DNA from: Amycolatopsis camponoti | GTDB lineage: Bacteria > Actinomycetota > Actinomycetes > Mycobacteriales > Pseudonocardiaceae | DNA length: 64,000 bases | Assembly (NCBI RefSeq): GCF_902497555.1 | Contig: NZ_CABVGP010000002.1 | Coordinates: 322,501-386,500, forward strand | Direction: 5' to 3' | Notes under the pieces: model-generated | The model's input: only the letters and a program-made list of their open reading frames with translations | Database searches by the model: none | Told to the model about the DNA's origin: nothing | Made by a program: the position numbers and the translations under genes | In this document: in pieces, positions 34,349-42,760 of the stretch | How the letters are laid out: each line of letters starts with the position of its first letter | Numbering within the stretch: the first letter of the stretch is position 1

Positions 34349-34723
34349 GTGACGCAGCACAACGAACCCCACGCGGGCGTCGTGATGACGGGACGCGACG
34401 GGGAAGACGGCACGAAAGCCTTCTACATTCACATCGAGGCCAAACCGGACAAGGTCGCCGAAGTCCGGCAGATGCTTGCCGACATCCTCGGCCACGTCGA
34501 GGGTGAGCCGGCGACCGGGCCTTGGTACGGGGTGCAGTCCTCGCCGACCACCTTCGCGATCTTCGAGGTGTTCCCGGACATCGTCGGCCGGCAGGCGCAC
34601 GTCGACGGCGGCGGGGGCGACATCTTCCGCGACGTCGAGCGGATGAACGACATCCTCGCCGCGCCGGCGCACGTTCAGAAGGTCGATGTCCTGCTGAGCA
34701 AGCAGGTCTTCACCGCGCAGTGA
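34349..34723 (+). CDS. Antibiotic biosynthesis monooxygenase-domain protein
   Basis: 124 residues with the ABM ferredoxin-like fold: AFYIHIEAKPDKVAEVRQMLADILGHVEGEPATGPWYGVQSSPTTFAIFEVFPD. AAGGAG is 7 nt from GTG 34349. An ~18-residue N-terminal extension precedes the fold. Quinone-forming oxygenases and heme degraders share it; the substrate is unknown. A second ABM gene lies at 58601. Confidence 0.82.
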   Translation: MTQHNEPHAGVVMTGRDGEDGTKAFYIHIEAKPDKVAEVRQMLADILGHVEGEPATGPWYGVQSSPTTFAIFEVFPDIVGRQAHVDGGGGDIFRDVERMNDILAAPAHVQKVDVLLSKQVFTAQ

Positions 34724-34756
34724 CCGACGCTCGGGCTTTCCGGTGCGAACGGGGGG

Positions 34757-34861
34757 TCATCCGACGGGAGGCCGGAGGAGCGACGCGACCGCGTCGGCGA
34801 ACTCCTCCGGCGCTTCCTGCGGAGGGTTGTGCCCGGCGCCAGGCAACGCCGGGCACCGGAG
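34757..34861 (-). pseudogene. Remnant of an alpha/beta hydrolase C-terminus
   Basis: On the minus strand ~34 codons read LPGAGHNPPQEAPEEFADAV then ASLLRPPVG and a stop (34757-34759). This is the catalytic-His end (GAGHNPPQE) of an alpha/beta hydrolase with no upstream coding part left. It fills most of the 199-bp gap between the ABM and CMD-like genes. Confidence 0.65.
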
Positions 34862-34922
34862 ACAGTCGATGTTTACCTCCGAGGGAATTGGTTCGGTGCG
34901 GTGACTGCCGCAGACTCGGACC

Positions 34923-35492
34923 ATGACCAGTTACCGGATCCACACCGCCGACACCGCCCCCGAGGCCGCGAAGGAGCCGCTCAAGGTCCTCGAAAGCGCT
35001 TTCGGCTTCGTTCCCGCCGGCGCGGGCCTCATGGCGAACTCGCCGGCGCTGATCACCACCTTCTTCTCCGCCTTCGGCCACTTCCGGGGCGGCGGCACGT
35101 TCGGGCCGGACGAGCGGCAGGTCCTGCTGCTGTCCAACGCGGTCGCCAACCGCAGCGAATGGGCGGTGGCTTTCCACACCCTGGAGTCCTCGCAGGACGG
35201 CGTCGAGCCGGCCGTGGTCGAGGCGATCCGGCAGGGCGAGGTGCCCGGAAACCGGCGGATGGCGGCACTTTCCACGTTCACCCGGTCACTGATCGAGCAG
35301 CGTGGGCACGTCGACGACGCCGAGGTGGCGGCGTTCAGGTCGGCGGGCTTCACCGAGGAGCAGGTGTTCGAGGTGATCACCGCGGTGGCGATCTCGGCGA
35401 TGACCAACTACACGGCCAACTTCACCCGGCCGCCGCTGGAGGACGCGGTGGCGCCGCACGCCTGGAAGGCGGGATACTCGGCCGGTGCCTGA
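34923..35492 (+). CDS. Carboxymuconolactone decarboxylase-like protein
   Basis: 189 residues of the AhpD/CMD fold: GFVPAGAGLMANSPALITTFFSAFG, ERQVLLLSNAVANRSEWAVAFHT and a second helical repeat (VFEVITAVAISAMTNYTANF). The usual CxxCxxxH redox site is replaced (NRSEWAVAFH), so peroxidase activity is unlikely. Overlaps the XRE regulator gene by 8 bp and is likely its co-translated partner and target. Confidence 0.82.
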   Translation: MTSYRIHTADTAPEAAKEPLKVLESAFGFVPAGAGLMANSPALITTFFSAFGHFRGGGTFGPDERQVLLLSNAVANRSEWAVAFHTLESSQDGVEPAVVEAIRQGEVPGNRRMAALSTFTRSLIEQRGHVDDAEVAAFRSAGFTEEQVFEVITAVAISAMTNYTANFTRPPLEDAVAPHAWKAGYSAGA

Positions 35493-36306
35493 CGTCGGTC
35501 CTCTGCTGAAACACTGGCGCGGTGCCCGGCGGTTGAGCCAGCTGGCTCTGGCCTCCGAGGCCGCCGTGTCGGTCCGCCACCTGAGCTTCGTCGAGACGGG
35601 GCGGGCGAACCCGAGCCGTGCCATGGTGCTGAAGCTGGCGGAGGTGCTCGACGTTCCTTTGCGGGAGCGCAACACCCTGCTGCTCAGCGCCGGATTCTCG
35701 CCCGAGTACCCGGAGTCCGCATTGGACGCACCGGAACTGGCCGCGGTGCGGGAAGCGCTGGAGACCGTTCTCGCCCAGCAGGAGCCGTTCCCGGCTCTGG
35801 TGATCGACCGCAGCTGGGACATCCGGCACACCAACACCGCCGCTCGCCGCTTCTTCGCCTACCTCCAGGACGGACAGCCGGCGAATCCGCCGGGGCCGGC
35901 GAACGTGCTTCGCCGGATGTTTCACCCGGACGGGGTGCGGCAGCACGTGACGAACTGGCTGGAGGTCGCCGAGGCGCTGGTGCGACGCGCGCGGCGCGAG
36001 GCGATCGGCGGGGCCGCGGACGAGCGGGCCCAGCTGATCCTCGACGAAGTGCTGGACTACCCGGGCGTGCCCTCGCACCTGCGGGTGGTGGACGTGACCG
36101 CGCCGGTCCTCCCGATCGTGCCGATCCGGTACGAGCGCGGTGACCGGCGGTTCGAGTACTTCTCGATGGTGACCACCCTGGGCACACCGCAGGACGTGAC
36201 GCTCCAGGAACTGCGGATCGAGTGCTTCTTCCCGATGAACGACGAAACCCGGGAGCAAGCCCGTGAACTAGCCGGTCATCACCGCGCGGCGGACGGTCTC
36301 CCGTAG
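35485..36306 (+). CDS. XRE-family regulator with MmyB-like ligand domain
   Basis: 273 residues. The N-terminal lambda-repressor-like HTH reads LLKHWRGARRLSQLALASEAAVSVRHLSFVETGRANPSRAMVLKLAEVLDVPLRERNTLLLSAG. The C-terminal ~180 residues are MmyB-type (PALVIDRSWDIRHTNTAARRFF; RFEYFSMVTTLGTPQDVTLQELRIECFFP). The start overlaps the CMD-like gene end. Families with this build usually autoregulate and control a neighbouring oxidoreductase. Its 3' end overlaps the convergent TetR gene by 39 bp. Confidence 0.88.
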   Translation: MPDVGPLLKHWRGARRLSQLALASEAAVSVRHLSFVETGRANPSRAMVLKLAEVLDVPLRERNTLLLSAGFSPEYPESALDAPELAAVREALETVLAQQEPFPALVIDRSWDIRHTNTAARRFFAYLQDGQPANPPGPANVLRRMFHPDGVRQHVTNWLEVAEALVRRARREAIGGAADERAQLILDEVLDYPGVPSHLRVVDVTAPVLPIVPIRYERGDRRFEYFSMVTTLGTPQDVTLQELRIECFFPMNDETREQARELAGHHRAADGLP

Positions 36307-36855
36307 CAGCGCGCGGCGTCCGTCGTGCCGGTCCGCGGGCTCGTCCGCGGTCGCCGCGTAGACGTTGCTGACCGGTGACCACGCCATCGACATGGCGATG
36401 ACCACGGCCATGATGTCGAACGGGTCGCCGGATCGCACGAGCCCGGCGGCCTGCGCTTCGGTGATCGCCGAGAGCTTCCGGTCGTCGAGCCGGTCGGCGT
36501 CGGCGACGAGGTGGCCGGCCGGGCGCCGTTCCAGGCGGGCCCACGTGGCCAGGCGGATCAGGTCGGGGCGGCGCAGGTACTCGTCGTAGAGGCGCACGGC
36601 CCAGTCCGCGAGGTCGGTGGCGTCGATCGGGACGACGTTCACGATCCGCTCCAGCGAAGCGAAGAAGATCGCGTCGAAGAGTCCGTCCTTGCTGCCGAAG
36701 TACGTGTAGAGCTGCGCCTTGTTGGTGCGCGCCGTGCTCACGATCCGCTCGATGCGGGCGCCCGCGATCCCGTGCTCCGCGAACTCCTGGGTCGCCACCT
36801 CGAGGATGCGGTCGCGGGTCGCGGTGCCGCGGGCGGTCAAGGGGTGGTCGGCCAT
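36268..36855 (-). CDS. TetR-family regulator
   Basis: 195 residues. Helix-turn-helix: RDRILEVATQEFAEHGIAGARIERIVSTARTNKAQLYTYFGSKDGLFDAIF. Divergent from the alcohol dehydrogenase with two 17-bp operator-like sites between, so it is the probable repressor of that enzyme. Confidence 0.87.
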   Translation of the reverse strand: MADHPLTARGTATRDRILEVATQEFAEHGIAGARIERIVSTARTNKAQLYTYFGSKDGLFDAIFFASLERIVNVVPIDATDLADWAVRLYDEYLRRPDLIRLATWARLERRPAGHLVADADRLDDRKLSAITEAQAAGLVRSGDPFDIMAVVIAMSMAWSPVSNVYAATADEPADRHDGRRALLRETVRRAVMTG

Positions 36856-36867
36856 CGGGCGAGCCTA

Positions 36868-36939
36868 CCAAACAGAACAGTTGGTTTGCTTTCTGACGAG
36901 AGGGTGTCTACGGTGAAATAGACCGAACAGTCTGTTTGG
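36868..36939. promoter_or_regulatory. Two operator-like palindromes (TetR/alcohol dehydrogenase)
   Basis: CCAAACAGAACAGTTGG (36868-36884) and CCGAACAGTCTGTTTGG (36923-36939) share arms of the form CCAAACAG/CTGTTTGG, the second being nearly perfect. They flank the divergent promoters; the second lies just before the AAGGAG site of the dehydrogenase. Confidence 0.7.
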
Positions 36940-36951
36940 AAAGGAGCCGGT

Positions 36952-38004
36952 ATGCGGGAGACAGTGGGCTGGGGAGTGGACGGCGAAGCCGCGGTGCTGC
37001 GGCGGCTGCGCCTCGAACGCCGGGACCTCCGCCCGGACGACATCGCGATCCGGGTCGACTACTGCGGCGTGTGCCACACCGACGTCCACTCCCTCGACGC
37101 TCACGCCGGCGGCCTCCTCGTGCCGGGCCACGAGTTCACGGGAGTCGTGACCGAAGCCGGGTCCGAGGTCACGCGGTTCGCGGCCGGCGACCCGGTGGCC
37201 GTCGGCAACATCGTCGACTCGTGCGGCGAGTGCGTCATGTGCGAAGCCGGGCAGGAGAACTTCTGCCGCGAGTTCCCCACCCTGACCTACGGCGGCACCG
37301 ACCGGCGCGACGGCTCGACGACCGCGGGCGCCTACGCCCGGGAGTACGTCGTCCGCGAACGCTTCGCCTACCGCCTTCCCGCCGGCCTCGACCCGGCCGG
37401 CGCGGCGCCACTGCTCTGCGCCGGGATCACCGTCTGGGAACCGCTGCACAGCCTCGGCGTGGGGCCGGGCACGCGGGTCGCCGTCGCCGGGCTGGGCGGG
37501 CTCGGGCACCTCGCGGTCAAGTTCGCCGTGGCGCTGGGCGCGGGAACGACCGTCATCAGCCGATCGGCGGGCAAAGCCGAGGACGCCCGCAAGCTCGGGG
37601 CCCGGGACGTCGTCGTCTCGACCGACCCGGACCAGCTGGCCGCCGCCCGGGACCGGTTCGACGTCGTCGTCGACACCATCTCCGCACCGCACGACCTCGG
37701 TCCGTACCTGGGGCTCGTCGCCATGGACGGAACGCTCAGCCAGGTCGGCCACCTCGGGCCGGTCACCGTGCGGACGATGGATTTGCTGGTCGGGCGCAAG
37801 AAGCTGACGTCAGCCGGCAGCGGTGGGGTGCCCGCGACCGCCGCCATGCTGGCCTTCTGCGCCGAGCACGGCGTGACCGCGGACGTCGAAGTGCTCCCGT
37901 CGGCGCGGGTCAACGAAGCCTTCGACCGCCTGCGGCGCAACGACGTCCGCTACCGCTTCGTGCTGGACCTGGCGGACCTGGCCCGAGTCACGACCCCAGC
38001 GTGA
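36952..38004 (+). CDS. Zinc-dependent alcohol dehydrogenase
   Basis: 350-residue medium-chain dehydrogenase. Catalytic zinc ligands Cys in CGVCHTDVHS and His in GHEFTGVV; structural zinc in CGECVMCEAGQENFC. NAD(P) loop VAVAGLGGLGHLAVKFA. The cinnamyl-alcohol-dehydrogenase-like class fits best. AAGGAG precedes ATG 36952. The stop overlaps the convergent GH31 gene by 17 bp. Confidence 0.93.
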   Translation: MRETVGWGVDGEAAVLRRLRLERRDLRPDDIAIRVDYCGVCHTDVHSLDAHAGGLLVPGHEFTGVVTEAGSEVTRFAAGDPVAVGNIVDSCGECVMCEAGQENFCREFPTLTYGGTDRRDGSTTAGAYAREYVVRERFAYRLPAGLDPAGAAPLLCAGITVWEPLHSLGVGPGTRVAVAGLGGLGHLAVKFAVALGAGTTVISRSAGKAEDARKLGARDVVVSTDPDQLAAARDRFDVVVDTISAPHDLGPYLGLVAMDGTLSQVGHLGPVTVRTMDLLVGRKKLTSAGSGGVPATAAMLAFCAEHGVTADVEVLPSARVNEAFDRLRRNDVRYRFVLDLADLARVTTPA

Positions 38005-41000
38005 ACCGCTGCGCGGTGGTCGTGTTGCAGTCGTAAATCCGGAGGCGGTCGCCGGGCTTGCCGGCGTTGTCCGGATCGTCGAGGCAGCGTCCCGAGCCGA
38101 CGTTGCGCAGCGTCCCGTCCGTGCCGGACGTCCATTGCTGTGCGGCGGATCCGTTGCAGTCCCACAGCTGCACGGGCGTGGTGTTCGCCGTTCCGCCGTT
38201 GACGACGTCGAGGCACTTCCCCAGCGTGCGCAGGGAACTGTCGCCCGGTGCGCTCCACCGCTGGGCGTCGCTGCCGTTGCAGCCGTAGAGCTGCACCGCG
38301 GTGCCCGACGCGGGATAGGCGTCGACGACGTCGGCGCAGAGCCCGGCCGGGCCGGTGAGCGGGGCCGGCGGGAAGCGCCACACCTGGTCGGCGGTGGCGG
38401 CGCAGTCGGCGAGGCGCATCCCGTCCCCGGCCGCCGTGGCGGCCAGGCAGCGGCCGGAGTTCATCAGCCGGCCCGCGGTCGTCAGGGTCCACACCTGCGC
38501 GGACGTGCTGTTGCAGGTGTAGAGCTGGACCGGCGTGCCCGCCGTCGTCGAGCCGCCGGCGACGTCCAGGCACTTGCCCGAGACGCGCACCGCGCCGCCG
38601 GCGGGCGGGGCGAACTGCTGTCCGGCCGAGTGGTCGCACGCGGCCAGCTCCAGCGCGGTGCCGTCGGCCGTCTGTCCGTTGTGGACGGCGAGGCACAGTC
38701 CGCCGCGGCCGTTCACCTGGCCCGCGGCGGGGTTGCCGGCGGCGCTGCCGGTCAGGGTGACCGTGTGCCGGGCGGTCGAGGCGAGGCTCGCCGTGGTCAC
38801 CGTGACCGTACGGGAGTTGGTGTTGTACGACCACGCCGTCTCGGGCAGCCGTTGACCGTCGACCGAGACGGCGGTGGGCGCGGCGGAGTTGGCCAGCCGG
38901 AGGGTGTAGGCGCGGGCCGGTGCGGTACCGGATGCCGGGTCGACAGTGAGCGTCTTCGCCGCGTCCTGCCAGCCGAAGCGGGTGGTCGACGACGCTCCGG
39001 CGCCCTCGCCGGAGTCCTCGTAGAGCGAGAAGGTGCCGTCGGCGCCCGCGGTCACGTCGAGCGTCAGCTGGTCGAGTGGTGCGGCGGCGTTGTCGACGTA
39101 GTTCGTGCGGATCGGCACGATGCCACCCGCCTTGACGAGCACCGGCATCTCGGATAGCGGCTTGGTGATCGTCGCTGTCGACGGTCCCGTGTAGACGGTG
39201 CCGGTGAAGTAGTCGGTCCAGGTGCCCGGCGGGATCCACGCCGACACCGATCCGCCGGCCGTGGTGATCGGGGCGACGAGGACGTTGTCGCCGTACAGGT
39301 ACTCCTGCGGGTGGGTGTAGGCCGCGTCCTGGTCCGGGTAGTTCAGGTAGAGCGGCTGCGTGATCGGCACGCCGGTCTGGTTCGCCTGCTTGGCCAGCGT
39401 ATAGGTGTAGGGGACCAGCGATTCGCGCAGCCGCAGGAACTTCTCCGCGCTGTCGCCCGCCGCGCCGGGGTAGTCCCAGGGCAGCCGGTCGCCGTGGTCG
39501 GAGTGCAGCCGGTCGACCGGCTGGAACGTCCCCAGCTGCAGCCACCGGGCATAGAGCTCGTCGGGCAGGTGCCCGCCGTGGAAGCTGCCGATGTCGTGGC
39601 TGATGTTGCTGAGCCCGGCGGCCGCCTCGTCCGGCGTGAAGTGGGCTTCGTAGGCGAGCATGTCCCAGCTCAGCGGCGTGTCACCGGTGAACTGGAGCGT
39701 GGTGCGGCGTTCCGACCAGGGGCCGAGCGGGTAGCTGCTGTGGATGCCGCCCTGCTCGGCGCCGCCGATGCGGCCGAAGGAGAAGCCCCGCAGGCCCTGC
39801 GCCGCGGCGTGGTCGGCGTAGGCCTGGTTGATGAAGTTGTCCGGGGCGACGCCCGGGTCGGAGGCGGTCGAGCGGCCGCAGCCGGTGCAGTAGTCCAGCC
39901 ACCACGTCCGGACGCCCTGGGCGTCGAAGGGCTTGTGCAGGTCGAAGTAGGAGCGCAGGTGCGCCGGGTTCGACCAGTCGAAGACGTAGTTCGAGCCGTC
40001 GGGGATCAGGCCGCCCGCCGTGGCGTTGGCCGTCGCGAACCGCGGGTCGTTGCCGGCGATGGACGTGTGGATGTTGAGCGAGACGGCGAGGTTCTGTTGC
40101 TTCGTCCAGTTCAGGAAACCCTGCGGATCGGGGAAGAGCGCACTGTTCCAGTTCCAGCCGTTCCACTGCGACGGCGACTTCCAGTCCGTGTCGACGACCA
40201 GCCAGTCGATCGGGGTGAACGTCGAGCGGAACTTCGGCAGCAGCGTCGTGCGGTAGTCGTTGTCGGAGTAGGCGAAGTAGCGGGAGAACCAGACGCCGTA
40301 GGCGGAGCGCGGCAAGAGCGCCGTGCCGCCGGTGAGCGCGTTGAGGTCGGCCAGGCCCTGCTTGAAGTTCTTGCCGTAGCCGAAGAAGTAGCCGTCCTGG
40401 TAGGGCTGCGTGCCGTGGGACGGCCGGTCGGTGACCGTGCGGTCGGCGTTGAGCACGGCGGAACGGGTGTCGTCGAGCAGGTACCAGCCGTCGCGATCGA
40501 GCAGGCCGGGGTGTTGCGGTGTCGGGACGGCTTCCGGGTTGTCCAGTGACCGGTCCCAGCCGCCCAGCACGGACTTCGGGCCCGCGCCGTAGGCGGTGGT
40601 GAGCAGCGAGGAGTCGGCGGCGGGGTAGGCGGCCGCGGCCGTGGTGACGGCGAGGCTGTCGAGGTTGACGTTGCCCGAGTCGCCGGACTTCCGGTCGATG
40701 CGGACGGAGTTCGTCCCGGCGTTGAGCGGGACCGTCACCGACGCCGTCGCCCAGGTGTTCCAGGAAGACGTCGGCGGCAGGCTGAACTTCGGGCCGGGGG
40801 CGCCGTTGACCGTGGTGGACAGGGTGCGCGTGGTGGTCTGGCCGTCGCCGCCCTGGGCGTTCGCGTAGCGGACCGTCAGCTTGTACTGCCCGGCCGACGG
40901 CACGGCGGAGACGTCCTGACTGAGCGACGCGCCGGTGGACTCGAACCCGGCGAGGAACCCCGAGCCGGTGTTGCCGGTGTGGTCGTAGGCGGTGGACGCC

Positions 41001-41437
41001 GAGCCGCCCGGGATGCCGTTCTCGGCCTCGCACGCCATGCCGAAGGCGCAGTAGGACGGGAACAGCGGGGCGGCGGTGACGTTCGTCGTCGTGAGCTGGA
41101 CGGAGGTGTTGTCCCGGGTGAACGGGCCGCTGCCCTGCCGGTACCGCAGCGTGAGGCTCGCGGTCCGGATCTCGCGGTACCCGCCGCTGACCGTGGTCGT
41201 GTAGCTGGGCGCGGGGATGGACCGGTTGACGGCGGTGAAGGTGGCCTGGTCCTGGAAGTGGTCGTCACCGGCGTACTCGAGCCGGATCAGCGTCGGCGTC
41301 AGCACATCGAACCGCGCGTGGCCGTCCAGGACGACGGCTTGGTCCGCGAGCCGGGTCGCCGGGGCCTGCGCGGCCGCGGTGCCCGCGACCGTGACCAGGC
41401 TCGTCAGGACCGCCACCACGGTGTGGATCGTCTTCAT
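37988..41437 (-). CDS. Secreted GH31 glycosidase with CBM35-like and ricin-B domains
   Basis: 1149 residues. Signal peptide 1-~24 (TVVAVLTSLVTVAGTAAA). The N-terminal beta domain carries an inserted CBM35-like module (~115-265: CEAENGIPGGSASTAYDHTGN; YKLTVRYANAQ; VNLDSLAVTT). The GH31 barrel includes PIDWLVVDTDWK, nucleophile Asp in RTWWLDYCTGCG, and acid/base Asp in LQFTGDTPLSWDMLAYE. The C-terminus has six beta-trefoil QxW/QxF repeats (AQVWTL, DQVWRF, AQRWSA, AQQWTS, AQRFTL), i.e. two ricin-type lectin domains. ATG 41437 follows AAGGGAG. It is probably an alpha-glucosidase or alpha-xylosidase acting on polysaccharide. Confidence 0.92.
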   Translation of the reverse strand: MKTIHTVVAVLTSLVTVAGTAAAQAPATRLADQAVVLDGHARFDVLTPTLIRLEYAGDDHFQDQATFTAVNRSIPAPSYTTTVSGGYREIRTASLTLRYRQGSGPFTRDNTSVQLTTTNVTAAPLFPSYCAFGMACEAENGIPGGSASTAYDHTGNTGSGFLAGFESTGASLSQDVSAVPSAGQYKLTVRYANAQGGDGQTTTRTLSTTVNGAPGPKFSLPPTSSWNTWATASVTVPLNAGTNSVRIDRKSGDSGNVNLDSLAVTTAAAAYPAADSSLLTTAYGAGPKSVLGGWDRSLDNPEAVPTPQHPGLLDRDGWYLLDDTRSAVLNADRTVTDRPSHGTQPYQDGYFFGYGKNFKQGLADLNALTGGTALLPRSAYGVWFSRYFAYSDNDYRTTLLPKFRSTFTPIDWLVVDTDWKSPSQWNGWNWNSALFPDPQGFLNWTKQQNLAVSLNIHTSIAGNDPRFATANATAGGLIPDGSNYVFDWSNPAHLRSYFDLHKPFDAQGVRTWWLDYCTGCGRSTASDPGVAPDNFINQAYADHAAAQGLRGFSFGRIGGAEQGGIHSSYPLGPWSERRTTLQFTGDTPLSWDMLAYEAHFTPDEAAAGLSNISHDIGSFHGGHLPDELYARWLQLGTFQPVDRLHSDHGDRLPWDYPGAAGDSAEKFLRLRESLVPYTYTLAKQANQTGVPITQPLYLNYPDQDAAYTHPQEYLYGDNVLVAPITTAGGSVSAWIPPGTWTDYFTGTVYTGPSTATITKPLSEMPVLVKAGGIVPIRTNYVDNAAAPLDQLTLDVTAGADGTFSLYEDSGEGAGASSTTRFGWQDAAKTLTVDPASGTAPARAYTLRLANSAAPTAVSVDGQRLPETAWSYNTNSRTVTVTTASLASTARHTVTLTGSAAGNPAAGQVNGRGGLCLAVHNGQTADGTALELAACDHSAGQQFAPPAGGAVRVSGKCLDVAGGSTTAGTPVQLYTCNSTSAQVWTLTTAGRLMNSGRCLAATAAGDGMRLADCAATADQVWRFPPAPLTGPAGLCADVVDAYPASGTAVQLYGCNGSDAQRWSAPGDSSLRTLGKCLDVVNGGTANTTPVQLWDCNGSAAQQWTSGTDGTLRNVGSGRCLDDPDNAGKPGDRLRIYDCNTTTAQRFTLGS

Positions 41438-41498
41438 CGACACGCGCACTCCCTTGTCCACGCTTCGAACCGGCGATTCCGCACACCCACTGTCAACG

Positions 41499-41513
41499 TT
41501 GTCCACAAGACAA
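41499..41513. promoter_or_regulatory. TTGTC-N5-GACAA dyad upstream of the GH31 gene
   Basis: A perfect 5-bp-arm dyad 61 nt before the GH31 start, beside a minus-strand TTGACA (41491-41496) that could be a -35 element. Possible sugar-responsive operator. Confidence 0.4.
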
Positions 41514-41514
41514 G

Positions 41515-42159
41515 TCAGCCGCCGAATGCCGCATCCTCCCGACGAGCGGGAACCGCCTGCGGTGCGTCCTCGCGAACCGCGTGCAGACCCGTCAGCGGGC
41601 CGTCGATCTGCATGAGCCGGCCCATCGTCAGCGGTCCGAGGTCCACCGGCGCGAAGCCGAATTCCTCCACCACCGCCCGGAAACCGGACTTCGCGTCCGC
41701 GTCGTCACCGGCGTAGAAGAGGATCCGCCGGCCCGCCGGAGTGACCGGGTCGGCCGCGATGACCGGGCCGAAGAGGTTGTCGAACGCCTTGATCACGTGG
41801 GCGTCCGGCACCAGGGACGCGACCAGCTCGCTGCCGCCGACGTCCAGTAGCTCGGGGACGGCGGCGGGTGGCGCTTCCGCCCACTGGTTGGTCGCGTCGA
41901 TCAGCACGCGGCCCGGCCGCGACGGCAGCGCGCGCAGAGCATCGCGGATCCGGTTCCACCGCACGGCCAGGACGACGAAATCGGCGTCGCCCGCTTCCTC
42001 GACGGTGCCGGCCGAGGCGCCCCGGCCGAGCCGTTCGACCAGCTCGGTGAGGCTGTCCGGCCCCCGGCTGTTGCTGAAGACCACTTCGTGGCCGGCCTTG
42101 AGCGGGTGACTGGCGATGGCCTGGGACAGCGTCCCGGCCCCGATCATCCCGAACTTCAT
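41515..42159 (-). CDS. NADPH-dependent F420 reductase-like protein
   Basis: 214 residues: MKFGMIGAGTLSQAIASHPLKAGHEVVFSNSRGPDSL is the Rossmann loop and NADP-binding segment of the Fno/NADP-binding family. VVLAVRWNRIRDAL and VIKAFDNLFGPVI follow. Divergent from a MarR gene with a long shared inverted repeat, so MarR control is likely. Substrate may be F420 or another oxidoreductase target. Confidence 0.83.
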   Translation of the reverse strand: MKFGMIGAGTLSQAIASHPLKAGHEVVFSNSRGPDSLTELVERLGRGASAGTVEEAGDADFVVLAVRWNRIRDALRALPSRPGRVLIDATNQWAEAPPAAVPELLDVGGSELVASLVPDAHVIKAFDNLFGPVIAADPVTPAGRRILFYAGDDADAKSGFRAVVEEFGFAPVDLGPLTMGRLMQIDGPLTGLHAVREDAPQAVPARREDAAFGG

Positions 42160-42172
42160 CCGGCCTCCCTGA

Positions 42173-42234
42173 CCATTTGGTTAACGTGTTAACCCGAAGC
42201 TACGCCGCAATTTGTTAACGTGTCAACCAAATGG
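42173..42234. promoter_or_regulatory. Large inverted operator between oxidoreductase and MarR gene
   Basis: 42173-42193 and 42214-42234 are inverted copies matching at 18 of 21 positions; each contains its own GTTAAC dyad (the first is GGTTAACGTGTTAACC, 42179-42194). This places two symmetric MarR sites around the divergent promoters. ATG 42231 lies inside the second copy. Confidence 0.75.
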
Positions 42235-42248
42235 GTACAGTGGCGGTC

Positions 42249-42716
42249 ATGACCGAGGTGCGGTGGCTGGACGACCGGGAAGAGCGGGCCTGGCGCAGCC
42301 TGATGGCGATGCAGGAGGGCCTGGCGGAGTTCATCGACCGCCGGCTCCGGCACCGGTGCGGTCTGTCCCAGGGCGACTACCAGGTGCTGGCCCACCTGTC
42401 GGAGGCGGCGGATCCGCTGCGGGCGTTCGAGCTCGGCCGGTTGCTGCGCTGGGAGAAGAGCCGCTTGTCCCAGCACCTGACCCGCATGGAGAAACGCGGC
42501 CTGGTGCGGCGCGAACAGTGCGACACCGATCAGCGGGGTTCGGTCATCGCCATCACCGTCAAGGGCATCGAGCTGATCGAGGCGGCGGCACCCCAGCACG
42601 TCGCGGACATCCGCGAGGTGGTCGTCGACCACCTGACGGCGGCCGAGCTCGAAGCGCTCACGGCGATCAGCGACAAGGTCCGCAAACGCCTGGCGGCGCA
42701 GGACCCGCAGCGCTGA
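42249..42716 (+). CDS. MarR-family regulator
   Basis: 155 residues. Winged helix: LSQGDYQVLAHLSEAADPLRAFELGRLLRWEKSRLSQHLTRMEKRGLVRREQCDTDQRGSVIAIT. ATG 42249 is preferred because ATG 42231 falls within the operator; neither has a strong ribosome site. Likely represses itself and the divergent F420-reductase-like gene. Confidence 0.85.
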   Translation: MTEVRWLDDREERAWRSLMAMQEGLAEFIDRRLRHRCGLSQGDYQVLAHLSEAADPLRAFELGRLLRWEKSRLSQHLTRMEKRGLVRREQCDTDQRGSVIAITVKGIELIEAAAPQHVADIREVVVDHLTAAELEALTAISDKVRKRLAAQDPQR

Positions 42717-42717
42717 G

Positions 42718-42750
42718 GCCGTACGGAAACCCTTTCGCTGCCGTACGGAA
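42718..42750. promoter_or_regulatory. GCCGTACGGAA direct repeats
   Basis: GCCGTACGGAA occurs exactly at 42718-42728 and 42740-42750, 22 bp (two helical turns) apart, directly before GTG 42761. Each contains the palindrome CCGTACGG. Operator candidate. Confidence 0.5.
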
Positions 42751-42760
42751 TGATGGTCCG

